Shown piece after piece: positions 34,942 to 43,212 of a DNA stretch of 64,000 nt. The translations under genes were made by a program, and so were the position numbers. The stretch lies in assembly GCA_044225795.1 (NCBI GenBank), contig JBGAIF010000001.1, positions 744,001 through 808,000 of the forward strand. Reading direction: 5' to 3'. How positions within the stretch are numbered: position 1 is the first letter of the stretch; each line of letters begins with the position of its first letter. Below the pieces are notes generated by a model. The model made no database searches. It had not been told where the DNA came from and worked only from the letters and a program-made list of their open reading frames with translations. The DNA comes from Nemorincola sp044225795. GTDB taxonomy: Bacteria > Bacteroidota > Bacteroidia > Chitinophagales > Chitinophagaceae.

Positions 34942-36456
34942 ATGAAAGTCAGGGTTCGTTTTGCTCCAAGCCCCACCGGGGGACTACACCTCGGGGGTGT
35001 ACGCACAGTTTTGTTCAATTATCTCTTTGCCCGGTCACATGGTGGGGAATTTGTGCTTCGTATCGAGGACACAGATCAGAGTCGTTTTGTTACGGGGGCT
35101 GAAGAGTATATTGTCAACTGCCTCAGGTGGTGCGGACTGGAGCCAGATGAAAGCCCGGAAAAAGGCGGACCATATGCGCCGTATCGCCAGAGCGAGCGGA
35201 AGCAGTTATATCAGGGCTATGCCGGGCAGCTTGTGGACGCAGGCCATGCTTACTATGCGTTCGACACACCGGAAGAGCTGGAACGTATGCGCCGGGAGCT
35301 GAAGAAGGATGAGCACTCTGTTCCGCAGTATGATCACACCACACGTATGCTGATGCGCAATTCATTGTCGCTGCCGGCAGATGAGGTGACAAAGCTGCTG
35401 GAGCAGGGTACACCATATGTCATAAGAATAAAAGTGCCGGAGCAGGCGCATGTGAAACTTACCGACATGATACGTGGCGAGATATCTTTCGAACATGCTG
35501 TGATAGACGATAAAGTGCTGCTGAAGGCGGATGGTATGCCTACGTACCACCTGGCGGTGGTAGTGGACGATTACCTCATGAAGATAACACATGCCTTCCG
35601 TGGCGAGGAGTGGCTGCCGAGCGCGCCCGTACATGTGCTGCTATGGGAATACCTGGGCTGGAAAGAACAGATGCCGCAATGGGCGCACCTGCCGTTGATA
35701 TTGAAACCGGATGGTAATGGCAAGCTGAGTAAGCGCGATGGCGACCGCCTCGGCTTCCCGGTCTTTGCTATGAACTGGACAGACCCGAAGACAGGCGAGG
35801 AAACGAAAGGATTCAAGGAGATGGGCTTTTTACCACAGGCCTTCGTGAACATGCTGGCCATGCTGGGCTGGAACGATGGAACCGGGCAGGAGATATTCTC
35901 CCTGGACGAACTCGTGAAAAAATTTGATATCGGCAGGGTACATAAGGGTGGCGCTAAGTTCGATTTTGAAAAAGCAAAATGGTTCAACCACCAGTATATA
36001 CAGCATACAGATAACAGCATACTCGTGCAGTTGGCTAAGCCATACGTGGATGCCGGACTGGGTTCGGCAGCAGATACAACGCTGCTGGAAAAAGTTGTAC
36101 CGCTCATCAAAGACCGCTGTACATTGCTGCCCGATTTCTGGCAGCAGGGGCATTTCTTTTTCAAGACCCCGGCAACCATTGATGATGCCGCCATAAAGGA
36201 CAAATGGAATGATCAGAAACAACAGTTCTTCACTTCCTGGATGCAGCAGTTGCAGGAGCATAACAACTGGAACCAGGCGGACCTTGAGCACAGCTTCAAC
36301 GAAGAAGTAACAAAGCACGGCCTGAAGAAAGGAGATGTGATGCTGCCGCTGCGCATCATGCTGGTAGGTGGCAAGTATGGGCCGGGTGTGTTTGCTATTG
36401 CAGAGCTTATAGGGAAAGAAGAAACCATAAAACGTATCAGGCACATTACCGGTTAG
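34942..36456 (+). CDS. gltX: Glutamyl-tRNA synthetase
   Basis: 504 residues. Charges tRNA-Glu (and perhaps tRNA-Gln) with glutamate using ATP. Class I signatures: RFAPSPTGGLHLGGVRT (HIGH-type motif HLGG, about residues 18-21), FVLRIEDTDQSR, and the KMSKS-type KLSKRDGDRLGF at about 260. The C-terminal anticodon-binding part is present (GDVMLPLRIMLVGGKYGPGV). The usual bacterial length is 470-510. It is followed 15 nt later by the cupin gene. Confidence 0.96.
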   Translation: MKVRVRFAPSPTGGLHLGGVRTVLFNYLFARSHGGEFVLRIEDTDQSRFVTGAEEYIVNCLRWCGLEPDESPEKGGPYAPYRQSERKQLYQGYAGQLVDAGHAYYAFDTPEELERMRRELKKDEHSVPQYDHTTRMLMRNSLSLPADEVTKLLEQGTPYVIRIKVPEQAHVKLTDMIRGEISFEHAVIDDKVLLKADGMPTYHLAVVVDDYLMKITHAFRGEEWLPSAPVHVLLWEYLGWKEQMPQWAHLPLILKPDGNGKLSKRDGDRLGFPVFAMNWTDPKTGEETKGFKEMGFLPQAFVNMLAMLGWNDGTGQEIFSLDELVKKFDIGRVHKGGAKFDFEKAKWFNHQYIQHTDNSILVQLAKPYVDAGLGSAADTTLLEKVVPLIKDRCTLLPDFWQQGHFFFKTPATIDDAAIKDKWNDQKQQFFTSWMQQLQEHNNWNQADLEHSFNEEVTKHGLKKGDVMLPLRIMLVGGKYGPGVFAIAELIGKEETIKRIRHITG

Positions 36457-36471
36457 GCCCTTTTATACAAC

Positions 36472-37068
36472 ATGGATATACAGGCATACATAGACAGTGG
36501 CATTCTGCATGACTATGCTATGGATATGCTCCCGGATGTCGCCAGGACTGACGTGGAGCGCATGTGTAGCCTGTACCCGGAGATCAATGCGGAATTGCAA
36601 AGCATACGGCATGCTATGGAAAACTTCGCGACCCGTACGTCTGTTGCGCCCGGTGCGGGATTGCAGGAAAGCATCTGGAGTACCCTGGACAATATCAACA
36701 AAGAGCGCGCTGCAGATCCTGATGACCTGCCTGTGCTGAATAAATATTCAGATTACCACAAATGGAAACAAATAGTCGGATCCTATATGCCGCAGCAGAT
36801 AGCACAGGGCATACAAGTGATACCCTTGCGCCGCAAAGATGATGTTGCTCAGATGCTTATTGTGTCAACGGTTGATGTAGCTGAAGAGACACACGAGAAC
36901 GAAAAAGAATGTTTCCTGGTGCTGGAAGGGGAGTGTGAGTGTTTTGTGGGTAAAGAAGTATATCGTCTAGGCCCCGGTGGATTTATAGATATACCACTGC
37001 ACGAGCCGCATAATGTAAAGATCTTGTCGCCACATGTAGTGGCGGTGCTGCAACATACACCTCTGTGA
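36472..37068 (+). CDS. Cupin protein with anti-sigma-factor-like N-terminus
   Basis: 198 residues. Residues 1-70 (IDSGILHDYAMDMLPDVART, RMCSLYPEINAELQSIRHAM) resemble the N-terminal anti-sigma segment of RskA/ChrR-type regulators, where a sigma factor binds. Residues 120-198 form a cupin barrel: EETHENEKECFLVLEGECEC and GPGGFIDIPLHEPHNVKIL, with His and Glu residues placed as metal ligands (H-x-N-E...E...H). No sigma factor gene is adjacent, so the partner is unknown. It probably shares the gltX transcript. A symmetrical hairpin follows. Confidence 0.7.
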   Translation: MDIQAYIDSGILHDYAMDMLPDVARTDVERMCSLYPEINAELQSIRHAMENFATRTSVAPGAGLQESIWSTLDNINKERAADPDDLPVLNKYSDYHKWKQIVGSYMPQQIAQGIQVIPLRRKDDVAQMLIVSTVDVAEETHENEKECFLVLEGECECFVGKEVYRLGPGGFIDIPLHEPHNVKILSPHVVAVLQHTPL

Positions 37069-37103
37069 CAGTAGTCAACAGTGTGATGAGTAAACCAAAA
37101 TAA

Positions 37104-37130
37104 GCAGGTGTGCCTAAAAAGCACACCTGC
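37104..37130. terminator. Hairpin between convergent genes
   Basis: A perfect 10-bp stem GCAGGTGTGC (37104-37113) / GCACACCTGC (37121-37130) with loop CTAAAAA. It lies between the cupin gene and the convergent phage operon and can serve both directions; the T-run is weak on the plus strand. Confidence 0.6.
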
Positions 37131-37157
37131 CGCATTACTATAACCAACTATAGTACC

Positions 37158-37415
37158 TTAGTGATAGACAACCTGCATACCCAATCGCAGCGCTATGTCT
37201 CTTTCCAGTTGCGCGCCGGGGCTTTCCTGCCAGTCCGGCAACAGGTGCACCTCATCACACTCCAGCATCCTCTTGATATCTGAGCGTACGGCATCTCCCC
37301 ACGGCCTGGTCTCATTGTTTGTTTCCGGCTTTACTACTTTGTACCCCATAGATGACAGCCTGCTCTCAATGTGGTTATACGTTATCTTACCTGATATATA
37401 GATCGTCTTGTTCAT
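37158..37415 (-). CDS. DUF4406-like protein (nucleoside deoxyribosyltransferase-like fold)
   Basis: 85 residues from ATG 37415: MNKTIYISGKITYN, then PETNNETRPWGDAVRSDIKR and MLECDEVHLLPDWQESPGAQ, LERDIALRLGMQVVYH. The YISGKI start, the CDEVHLLPDW segment and the SPGAxLE(R/L)xIA motif match DUF4406, common in phages and prophages and related to nucleoside 2-deoxyribosyltransferases (the Glu in the last motif is the nucleophile there). It is the last gene of the Mu-like early operon. A longer frame upstream to 37583 has no similarity and was not used. Confidence 0.75.
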   Translation of the reverse strand: MNKTIYISGKITYNHIESRLSSMGYKVVKPETNNETRPWGDAVRSDIKRMLECDEVHLLPDWQESPGAQLERDIALRLGMQVVYH

Positions 37416-37476
37416 AAAATATAGTTTTATAAAAGTGATACCCAATGGGTAATGGTTTAAAAAGATCGTGCCATGG

Positions 37477-37695
37477 TCAGAAGAACAACGAGAACAGAAC
37501 CGACACAAACCGTGGCCGGGCATACTTTGTCCTTTGTTTGTCGGGAGCGCGGGTGTGTGCCACAAAAGTGAGCAGCAGCTCATGCTTTTTGTATTGCCTT
37601 GTTTCCCTTGGCGCTGTGATAAGGCTGTCCCTGCCTGCGGCGGCTACCAGTTGGTTCAGTACCGAACCGTTGTAAAATGACCCTGACCTTTTCAT
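37477..37695 (-). CDS. Small basic protein in the phage operon, unknown
   Basis: 72 residues (MKRSGSFYNGSVLNQLVAAA, then many Arg/Lys). Its ATG lies 6 nt after the stop of the Gam-like gene, and it ends 61 nt before the DUF4406 gene, so coupling supports it as a real gene. No family recognised. Confidence 0.4.
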   Translation of the reverse strand: MKRSGSFYNGSVLNQLVAAAGRDSLITAPRETRQYKKHELLLTFVAHTRAPDKQRTKYARPRFVSVLFSLFF

Positions 37696-37701
37696 AAAGT
37701 G

Positions 37702-38214
37702 TTAAGCTGCTTTTTTTGTTTCAATGTAAAAGAGTTCATCTTGTATCACATATACGCCCAATTCCCTGAGCAGGGGAGCCACGTGTTCTTTGTGCCTGTC
37801 TGCCAGCAGCAGGTCCTTTGCGGGTTCTTCGGTCCGGCGCACATGATCGGGGCTTCTCTCTTTCAGACAGTCTAAAACCGTATTCCAGTTGGTTCCCTTG
37901 GCCAATATCAGCCGGGGAGTACCCAGGCGAAACCCGGCAATGCCGTGTGCTGTGCTCAGGCTTCTGCGCCTTACAAACAACTGCTCTTTATTATTTACAC
38001 AGTAAGACTGAACAATGTCAAATGCATCTTGCTTGTCTTTGGCTATGGTGCCAAGTTCATCTTTATACTGCATGGTCATGTTCGTTATCTCTGTTTCTAT
38101 GTGCCTGCTTATGGCTGTTTCACGTTGTTCCGCGTTGGCATACTGCTTCATGGCCGCTTCAAACTGAACTGTGGTGATCTCTCGTTTTGTTTTCTTTGCG
38201 TTTCGTGTTTTCAT
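37702..38214 (-). CDS. gam: Mu Gam-like host-nuclease inhibitor
   Basis: 170 residues. The N-terminal part is a long helix (QFEAAMKQYANAEQRETAIS, HIETEITNMTMQYKDELGTI), followed by a beta-hairpin region ending GIAGFRLGTPRLIL, as in phage Mu Gam. Mu Gam is related to Ku and binds double-stranded DNA ends, protecting phage DNA from RecBCD. The RRSLSTAHGIAGFRLGTP segment is the family signature (TxxGxxGFRxxxP). Its place downstream of a MuB-like ATPase fits the Mu early region. There is a short helix-forming spacer upstream (38215-38287). Confidence 0.85.
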   Translation of the reverse strand: MKTRNAKKTKREITTVQFEAAMKQYANAEQRETAISRHIETEITNMTMQYKDELGTIAKDKQDAFDIVQSYCVNNKEQLFVRRRSLSTAHGIAGFRLGTPRLILAKGTNWNTVLDCLKERSPDHVRRTEEPAKDLLLADRHKEHVAPLLRELGVYVIQDELFYIETKKAA

Positions 38215-38287
38215 GTATGGTCTGTTTACCGGTCATTCATCCTCGTGCAGATCAATTAACTGCCTTGCCGGCAGCCTTATTGCCCGC

Positions 38288-38605
38288 TCATGCGGCAATG
38301 CCGCCCATTTTTTTCAACAGGTTATCTACTATCAGTTGCGCATAGCGGTCATTACTGACATCAAGCATACCCCACAGTTGGCAGAATGCTACCGATTCCG
38401 CGCCGCTGTGTGTCAGGGTATATAACTGCTGGTTGCGGCTCAGCATCACCGACAACCGCTCCTGCAACTCCATCATATACTCTTTCAGCAGCAACTGGTG
38501 TTCATTTGCCGGGGCAAATTCCTCCAGCATTTCATCGCATATCTCCTTCAGGGCTTCTAAGCGCTGTAAGCTGAGACGTATCCTGACATGTCTTTTCCGA
38601 GCCAT
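38288..38605 (-). CDS. Hypothetical helical phage protein
   Basis: 105 residues, all-helical in appearance (LQRLEALKEICDEMLEEFAP, LLLKEYMMELQERLSVMLSR). It overlaps the end of the DnaA-domain gene by 49 nt, which supports translation coupling. No named family. Located between the DnaA-domain gene and gam. Confidence 0.6.
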   Translation of the reverse strand: MARKRHVRIRLSLQRLEALKEICDEMLEEFAPANEHQLLLKEYMMELQERLSVMLSRNQQLYTLTHSGAESVAFCQLWGMLDVSNDRYAQLIVDNLLKKMGGIAA

Positions 38606-39015
38606 TGATCAACGGATTTTAGTACCGAATTATATTTTGAGATAAAGCGCGGGTCGCCGGTGCATATCAGGTCGTGGGCGCGGCCAATACCGCTCACTAC
38701 AGAAGAGTGGTCTTGCCCGCCGAACAGCCTGGCTATGCGTTGAAGCGTGAGCGTAGGATAATTCTCCCGGAGGAATAGTGCGGCAATGAAGCGCAGTTCT
38801 GCAATGTCGCGTGCGCGCGAACGGATCCTGTAACAGCTCGGGTCCATATCCAGGCTGCGGGCTATCACCGTCATCATGCGCTCGGGAGACCGTATGTCTG
38901 TTACCGGTGCCAGCACGAATTGGATGGTCATACCTGTCTTATTCCTGATCTGTTTTTCTGCTTTCCTGGCGATCATCCTGGTCGCCATGCTTGCTTTTTT
39001 TGATGTCTTTGTCAT
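38557..39015 (-). CDS. DnaA domain IV-like DNA-binding phage protein
   Basis: 152 residues. There is no AAA+ domain; only the C-terminal DNA-binding domain of the replication initiator DnaA is present: SRARDIAELRFIAALFLREN, then LQRIARLFGGQDHSSVVSGI, the last being the DnaA-box-binding signature (GGRDHSTVLHA in DnaA). The first ~40 residues are basic (KTSKKASMATRMIARKAEKQ). It could bind DnaA boxes on the host or phage DNA and so affect replication (inference). It follows the MuB-like gene by 37 nt. Confidence 0.8.
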   Translation of the reverse strand: MTKTSKKASMATRMIARKAEKQIRNKTGMTIQFVLAPVTDIRSPERMMTVIARSLDMDPSCYRIRSRARDIAELRFIAALFLRENYPTLTLQRIARLFGGQDHSSVVSGIGRAHDLICTGDPRFISKYNSVLKSVDQWLGKDMSGYVSAYSA

Positions 39016-39052
39016 AAACGAAACATTTGATAGTGATTGGGGCCGAAAGGGG

Positions 39053-39934
39053 CTAAGCGGCTGTGCGCATATCCATTTGTTGTAAGATCATCCGGGTAGC
39101 TGTGTGCAGGTTAGTGCATTGTTCATTGATATAGGTGATCGTGTCCGTGTCGTGAAGCCCGTTGGCCATGCATACCAGCTCTATGTCCTTAGGCCCGGGG
39201 TTACTGAGCACTATGAACCTTTTGCCTATGGCTTTGAATATCTCATCGAAACCGGGCCTGCGGTCGCGCACACCCTCAATGATGCGCTCTCTCAGCATAT
39301 CGCTGCCCATGATGATGATGCCGGCCTTCCCCGACAGCTCATTGGCCAGCAGCACGATGAGGTGCAGCACTCTGTCCTTGAGTTTGTGTGCGTCGTCCAG
39401 TATCAGCAACGGGTTTTCCTTTGATGTGATGCGCGCGCTGAACTGTTGTATCTGCGTGGGCATGGTGCCTGCGCCCTGTATCCCGGCGGCGTGCATCATC
39501 GCGGCCATGAATGAGCGCCGGTTGAACTGGTCGTTGCAGGCGAGGTAGCAAACATGGTCATGCTCCGCGGCATAGCGCGATGCGGTAAATGTTTTACCGA
39601 GGCCGGTAGCTATAGATACGCCATAGGCCATAGCATATTGCTGCGCGTCGCTCATCAGTATGCGCATCAGCAGGTAAGTACTGGTATCAGCCGCCTGCCA
39701 GGTTCCGCTGAAGAACCCTACCTGCGATGCCAGGTGGTGCCACAACCGCTCACTCAGCAACTCCCAGTTATGATTCTTTACCTGCGATATGGTGGACGAG
39801 CTGATACCGTGTAAACTTTCTGCTGCATGCGTCTGTGTGTCAAATTTGGCCACATAACGCATGAGCGCCTCTCTTACTTGTCTTTTTTGTTCGAGTGTCA
39901 TATATAACTTGTTTTCGGTTTCGGATAGTGTCAT
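39053..39934 (-). CDS. MuB/TniB-like AAA+ ATPase (transposition target protein)
   Basis: 293 residues. An N-terminal helix-turn-helix region (AESLHGISSSTISQVKNHNW) precedes an AAA+ module: Walker A GVSIATGLGKTFTASR at about 105-115, Walker B NPLLILDDAHKL, and IIIMGSDMLRERIIEGV as sensor I. This order, HTH then ATPase, is that of phage Mu B protein, which selects target DNA and activates MuA transposase. ATG 39934 or 39901 may start it. No MuA gene is visible on either side, which is unusual. It heads the operon MuB - DnaA-IV - hypothetical - Gam - small - DUF4406 and is divergent from the repressor gene. Confidence 0.82.
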   Translation of the reverse strand: MTLSETENKLYMTLEQKRQVREALMRYVAKFDTQTHAAESLHGISSSTISQVKNHNWELLSERLWHHLASQVGFFSGTWQAADTSTYLLMRILMSDAQQYAMAYGVSIATGLGKTFTASRYAAEHDHVCYLACNDQFNRRSFMAAMMHAAGIQGAGTMPTQIQQFSARITSKENPLLILDDAHKLKDRVLHLIVLLANELSGKAGIIIMGSDMLRERIIEGVRDRRPGFDEIFKAIGKRFIVLSNPGPKDIELVCMANGLHDTDTITYINEQCTNLHTATRMILQQMDMRTAA

Positions 39935-40096
39935 GGGTTAGCACATCTTTCACCAGGTGATAGTGACAAATTTTTTGGAGCTGATTCACCAGATCTTCTT
40001 AAATTCGTATAGCCTCAGGACCAATTCCGGCACAAATATATTCCAATTATTTTGACAATTCCAAATTTTGTGGAAAAATATTCTTAGATTTGCACC
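39935..40096. promoter_or_regulatory. Divergent operator region between phage repressor and early operon
   Basis: 162 bp. A perfect palindrome TCACCAGGTGA lies at 39950-39960, with a half-copy TTCACCAGAT at 39984-39993. A second inverted repeat, TTCCA-N7-TGGAA, is at 40059-40075, and TTCC recurs at 40025 and 40041. The repressor's -7 box TAGATTTG (40085-40092) ends 4 nt before ATG 40097, so its mRNA is leaderless. The palindromes are candidate operators for the S24 repressor. Confidence 0.6.
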
Positions 40097-40897
40097 ATGT
40101 ACTTAGCAACTAATCTCAAATACCTGAGAAAAAAATACGGCAAAACGCAGGATGCGCTTAGCGCTGCGGTGAATATAGGACGTACTACTATAGCCAATTA
40201 TGAGGCGGGTGTCAGTGAGCCCAATGTGGAGACACTGATCACATTTGCCAAATTTTTTGGCGTTTCGGTGGATGAAATGTTGTCAAAAAACATGGAAGAC
40301 CTGCTCAATGCCAAGGAAAAAGATGTGCTGCTCAGGTCGGCGCAGGGCCAGTCTTATTCCGGTATGCCCCATGTGATAACCGTGGATAGCCACGGGAATG
40401 ATAACATTGTATATGTGCCCGTGAAAGCCCGTGCCGGCTACCTCAATGGCTATGGCGATACGGAGTTCATAGAGACCTTGCCTACCTTCCGCCTGCCGGG
40501 CCTCAGTAATGCTACCTACCGGATGTTTGAGGTGGAAGGGCCCTCTATGGCGCCCAATGTGCTGCATGGCGACCGCATCATAGGCGAATGGGTAGAATCT
40601 TTTGACGACATCCGCGACAACCGTGTACATATCATTGTTCACTCGGGTGGCGTGGCGGTAAAGCGTATCATCAACCGCCTCAAGGAACGGGGTAAGATAT
40701 ACCTGAAATCAGACACCATAGCCCACCGCCATGAATACCCTACCATAGAGGTGGCTCCTGAAGACATCAAGGAAATATGGTATGGCCGCCTCAAGATCAG
40801 CAGTGACTTTACAGAGCCTGCCGAGGTATATCACCGCCTTGCCGACCTGGAAATGGATGTGATGGAGATGAAACGGGCCATGAAAGATAAAAAGTGA
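40097..40897 (+). CDS. XRE-family repressor with S24/LexA-like autoprotease domain (phage CI-type)
   Basis: 266 residues. Residues 6-60 are a Cro/CI helix-turn-helix (YGKTQDALSAAVNIGRTTIA, NYEAGVSEPNVETL). The linker holds the probable self-cleavage Ala-Gly in VPVKARAGYLNG (about 113-114). The catalytic Ser is in FEVEGPSMAPNV (about 150) and the Lys in GGVAVKRIINRL (about 190). Such repressors hold a prophage silent until RecA-ssDNA triggers self-cleavage after DNA damage. It is transcribed away from the MuB operon and shares the operator region with it. A terminator follows. Confidence 0.88.
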   Translation: MYLATNLKYLRKKYGKTQDALSAAVNIGRTTIANYEAGVSEPNVETLITFAKFFGVSVDEMLSKNMEDLLNAKEKDVLLRSAQGQSYSGMPHVITVDSHGNDNIVYVPVKARAGYLNGYGDTEFIETLPTFRLPGLSNATYRMFEVEGPSMAPNVLHGDRIIGEWVESFDDIRDNRVHIIVHSGGVAVKRIINRLKERGKIYLKSDTIAHRHEYPTIEVAPEDIKEIWYGRLKISSDFTEPAEVYHRLADLEMDVMEMKRAMKDKK

Positions 40898-40918
40898 TCA
40901 CACGATAACTTCTCAGAG

Positions 40919-40948
40919 AGCAACTGCTATCAGGCGGTTGCTTTTTTA
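40919..40948 (+). terminator. Terminator after the repressor gene
   Basis: AGCAACTGC (40919-40927) pairs with GCGGTTGCT (40934-40942), one G-U pair, then TTTTTT. Confidence 0.9.
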
Positions 40949-40970
40949 TTTCTGTGTAAACACCTTACGG

Positions 40971-41402
40971 CTAATCCCTGAACCTGTCCACCGACTTCAC
41001 CAGCTTCTCGTCTTTGCGCACACCTGTGAATGCCAGCAACAGGAAAATAATGGATGCCACCGGAAGTACTGATCCTATCCAGTAACTGCCTGTAGTGGGT
41101 GCCGGGGTGATACGGCCCACTGCGGCGAGCATAGCAAACACAAATGATGATACGGCCACCAGCGAGTACGCGATCATGCGCATCTGTTGCTTGCGGTTGT
41201 TGAACATGAATATGGTCACCAATGGCAATAGTGTGATGACTACGGCCAGCAACACCAACGGAAAACGGTCGGCGACGCGGATCTGACCGGGGGTATCAAC
41301 ACCATTCACCAAGGTGTGTGTACGATACAGGTCGAACAGGAAAACCCCTGCATTAGCTATTGCGGCGAGAAAAAGCCATATGGTTTGTTTCCGTTGTATC
41401 AT
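40971..41402 (-). CDS. DUF4293 family membrane protein
   Basis: 143 residues with four hydrophobic segments (TIWLFLAAIANAGVFLFDLY; FPLVLLAVVITLLPLVTIFM; MIAYSLVAVSSFVFAMLAAV; VLPVASIIFLLLAFTGV). The start MIQRKQTIWL and the end LVKSVDRFRD (residues that read D(R)xR) are the conserved marks of DUF4293, a family restricted to Bacteroidota. The function is unknown; an inner-membrane location is expected. This marks the return to core chromosome after the phage genes. Confidence 0.85.
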   Translation of the reverse strand: MIQRKQTIWLFLAAIANAGVFLFDLYRTHTLVNGVDTPGQIRVADRFPLVLLAVVITLLPLVTIFMFNNRKQQMRMIAYSLVAVSSFVFAMLAAVGRITPAPTTGSYWIGSVLPVASIIFLLLAFTGVRKDEKLVKSVDRFRD

Positions 41403-41436
41403 GATTGATTAGCTGATTTGATAATTAGCTGATTAG
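41403..41436. repeat. GATTAGCTGATT-type A/T-rich repeat cluster 1
   Basis: ATTGATTAGCTGATTTGATA followed by ATTAGCTGATTAGCTAATT. The same words recur at 41806-41846, 41885-41918 and 43213-43249. Confidence 0.8.
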
Positions 41437-41805
41437 CTAATTCGTTTTGTAACTACTTTTTGTACTTGATATTATCTTATTCAATACTCTACAGATCGCA
41501 TGTACTTTTTTCAGTAAGTCTTCAGGATCTGGTAATGTTTCTGCTCTCTTACACACTTCAAGGTAAAACTCAACTTCATCGGCCTCTTTAGCGGCTATCT
41601 TCATCTTATGCACAAAGTCCGCCTTACTTTCTGCATTCTGTGCCTCTTTTACATTCGCCCCAATTGATAAAGACGCTCGTAGTAGTTGATTTGCTAAAGA
41701 CCATTTCTTAAGACTATCTAAACCATCACAGAACGAAACGGCCTCGACAGCAAATTCCAGCGAAAGCTGAACGATCAGGTTGTCTTTTTTTAGGTCTTCA
41801 TTCAT
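41437..41805 (-). CDS. Four-helix-bundle protein (23S rRNA intervening-sequence-protein family)
   Basis: 122 residues. Family marks: LSLEFAVEAVSFCDGLDSLK, WSLANQLLRASLSIGANVKE, AQNAESKADFVHKMKIAAKE and ADEVEFYLEVCKRAETL. This small helical protein was first seen inside intervening sequences of 23S rRNA genes and is widespread in Bacteroidota, often near A/T-rich repeats; the function is unknown. It is bracketed here by GATTAGCTAAT repeats on both sides, which suggests that gene and repeats move or spread as a unit (inference). Confidence 0.9.
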   Translation of the reverse strand: MNEDLKKDNLIVQLSLEFAVEAVSFCDGLDSLKKWSLANQLLRASLSIGANVKEAQNAESKADFVHKMKIAAKEADEVEFYLEVCKRAETLPDPEDLLKKVHAICRVLNKIISSTKSSYKTN

Positions 41806-41918
41806 GTTTAATTAGCTGATTAGCATATTTGATGATTAGCTAATGTACTCAAGTTCGTTAAAGATCATTATACGTCGCAATGCATCAGCTAATAAGCTAA
41901 TCTGCTAATTAGCTGATA
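41806..41918. repeat. GATTAGCTAAT-type repeat clusters 2 and 3
   Basis: Two clusters flank a short unique stretch: TAATTAGCTGATTAGCATAT with GATGATTAGCTAATGT (41809-41846), and CAGCTAATAAGCTAATCTGC with TAATTAGCTGATAAT (41887-41918). The second cluster overlaps the end of serS, whose last codons are within it. Confidence 0.75.
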
Positions 41919-43180
41919 ATATCCCGCCCGAAGTACGGCACCAGCGCCTTAGGCAACTTAATACCCTCGGGTGTCTGATTATTTTCTAACAGGCACGCAA
42001 TGATACGTGGCAGCGCCAGAGAGCTGCCATTGAGCGAGTGTACCAGTTGTGTCTTTCCCTCTCCGCTTTTGCAGCGTATCTTCATGCGGTTGGCCTGGAA
42101 GGTCTCGAAGTTGCTTACAGAGCTTACCTCCAGCCAGCGTTCCTGGGCGGCGCTATACACTTCAAAGTCGTAGGTGAGCGCCGAGGAGAAGCTCATATCG
42201 CCGCCACACAGGCGCAGTATGCGGTAGGGCAGTTCCAGGGACTGTATCAGGTGCTCCACGTGTTTCACCATATCATCGAGCGCGCTGTAGCTCTTTTCGG
42301 GATGCGTGAGCTGCACGATCTCCACTTTATCGAACTGGTGCACGCGGTTGAGCCCGCGCACATCCTTGCCATAAGATCCGGCCTCGCGGCGGAAGCAGGG
42401 AGAGTATGCCGTCATGCGTATGGGCAGCTCGTATTCCTGCAGTATGGTATCGCGGTAGATATTGGTCACCGGCACCTCTGATGTGGGTATCAGGAACAGG
42501 CCATCTTCGGTCACATGGTACATCTGCCCTTCCTTGTCGGGGAGCTGGGTGGTACCGTATGCCGATTCGGCATTGACCATGAATGGCGGGCATACCTCGT
42601 GGTAGCCGGCTTCGGTATTATAGTTGAGGAAGTAGTTGATGAGCGCGCGCTGCAGGCGTGCTCCCTGCCCCATGAATACCGGGAAACCCGCGCCCGTTAT
42701 CTTGGTGCCTGTCTCCAGGTCCATGAGGCGGTATTTATCGGTGAGCTCCCAGTGCGGCAGTTTTTGCGCGCTGAGATCGGGTATGGCGCCATGCGTGCGA
42801 ACCACTTCGTTGTCTTCTGCGCTGTAGCCCTCCGGCACACTGATGTGCGGCAGGTTGGGTAGCTGCACCAGCGCGTCGTGCTGCTCAGTTTCCAGTTCGG
42901 CCAGGCGCTGGGCTATGTGTTTTGCTTTCTCTTTATGGGTGGCTACTTCCGCTTTCAGGGCTTCGGCCTGTTGCTTTTCGCCCTTGGCCATTAGTTGCCC
43001 TATCGTCTTCGATGCCGAGTTTACTGCTGCTGCCAATGTATCGTTCTCTACCTGCAGCGACCTGCGGTGCTCATCAATAACGATGATACGATTTACCAGT
43101 TCCAGGTCTTTAAAGTTCTTCTTCTTCAGCCCTTCCAGTATCAGCTCTTTGTTCGTTCGGAATAAGTGTATCGGCAACAT
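41909..43180 (-). CDS. serS: Seryl-tRNA synthetase
   Basis: 423 residues. Charges tRNA-Ser. The N-terminal coiled-coil arm that holds the tRNA is at about 30-105 (RSLQVENDTLAAAVNSASKT, ALKAEVATHKEKAKHIAQRL). Class II motif 2 is PCFRREAGSYGKDVRGLNRV and motif 3 is LNGSSLALPRIIACLLEN, followed by NNQTPEGIKLPKALVPYFG. The length is usual (420-430). The last few residues are encoded in the GATTAGC-type repeat. Confidence 0.96.
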   Translation of the reverse strand: MLPIHLFRTNKELILEGLKKKNFKDLELVNRIIVIDEHRRSLQVENDTLAAAVNSASKTIGQLMAKGEKQQAEALKAEVATHKEKAKHIAQRLAELETEQHDALVQLPNLPHISVPEGYSAEDNEVVRTHGAIPDLSAQKLPHWELTDKYRLMDLETGTKITGAGFPVFMGQGARLQRALINYFLNYNTEAGYHEVCPPFMVNAESAYGTTQLPDKEGQMYHVTEDGLFLIPTSEVPVTNIYRDTILQEYELPIRMTAYSPCFRREAGSYGKDVRGLNRVHQFDKVEIVQLTHPEKSYSALDDMVKHVEHLIQSLELPYRILRLCGGDMSFSSALTYDFEVYSAAQERWLEVSSVSNFETFQANRMKIRCKSGEGKTQLVHSLNGSSLALPRIIACLLENNQTPEGIKLPKALVPYFGRDIIS

Positions 43181-43212
43181 AAAATAATAATATTAGGGAC
43201 AGCAAATATACT

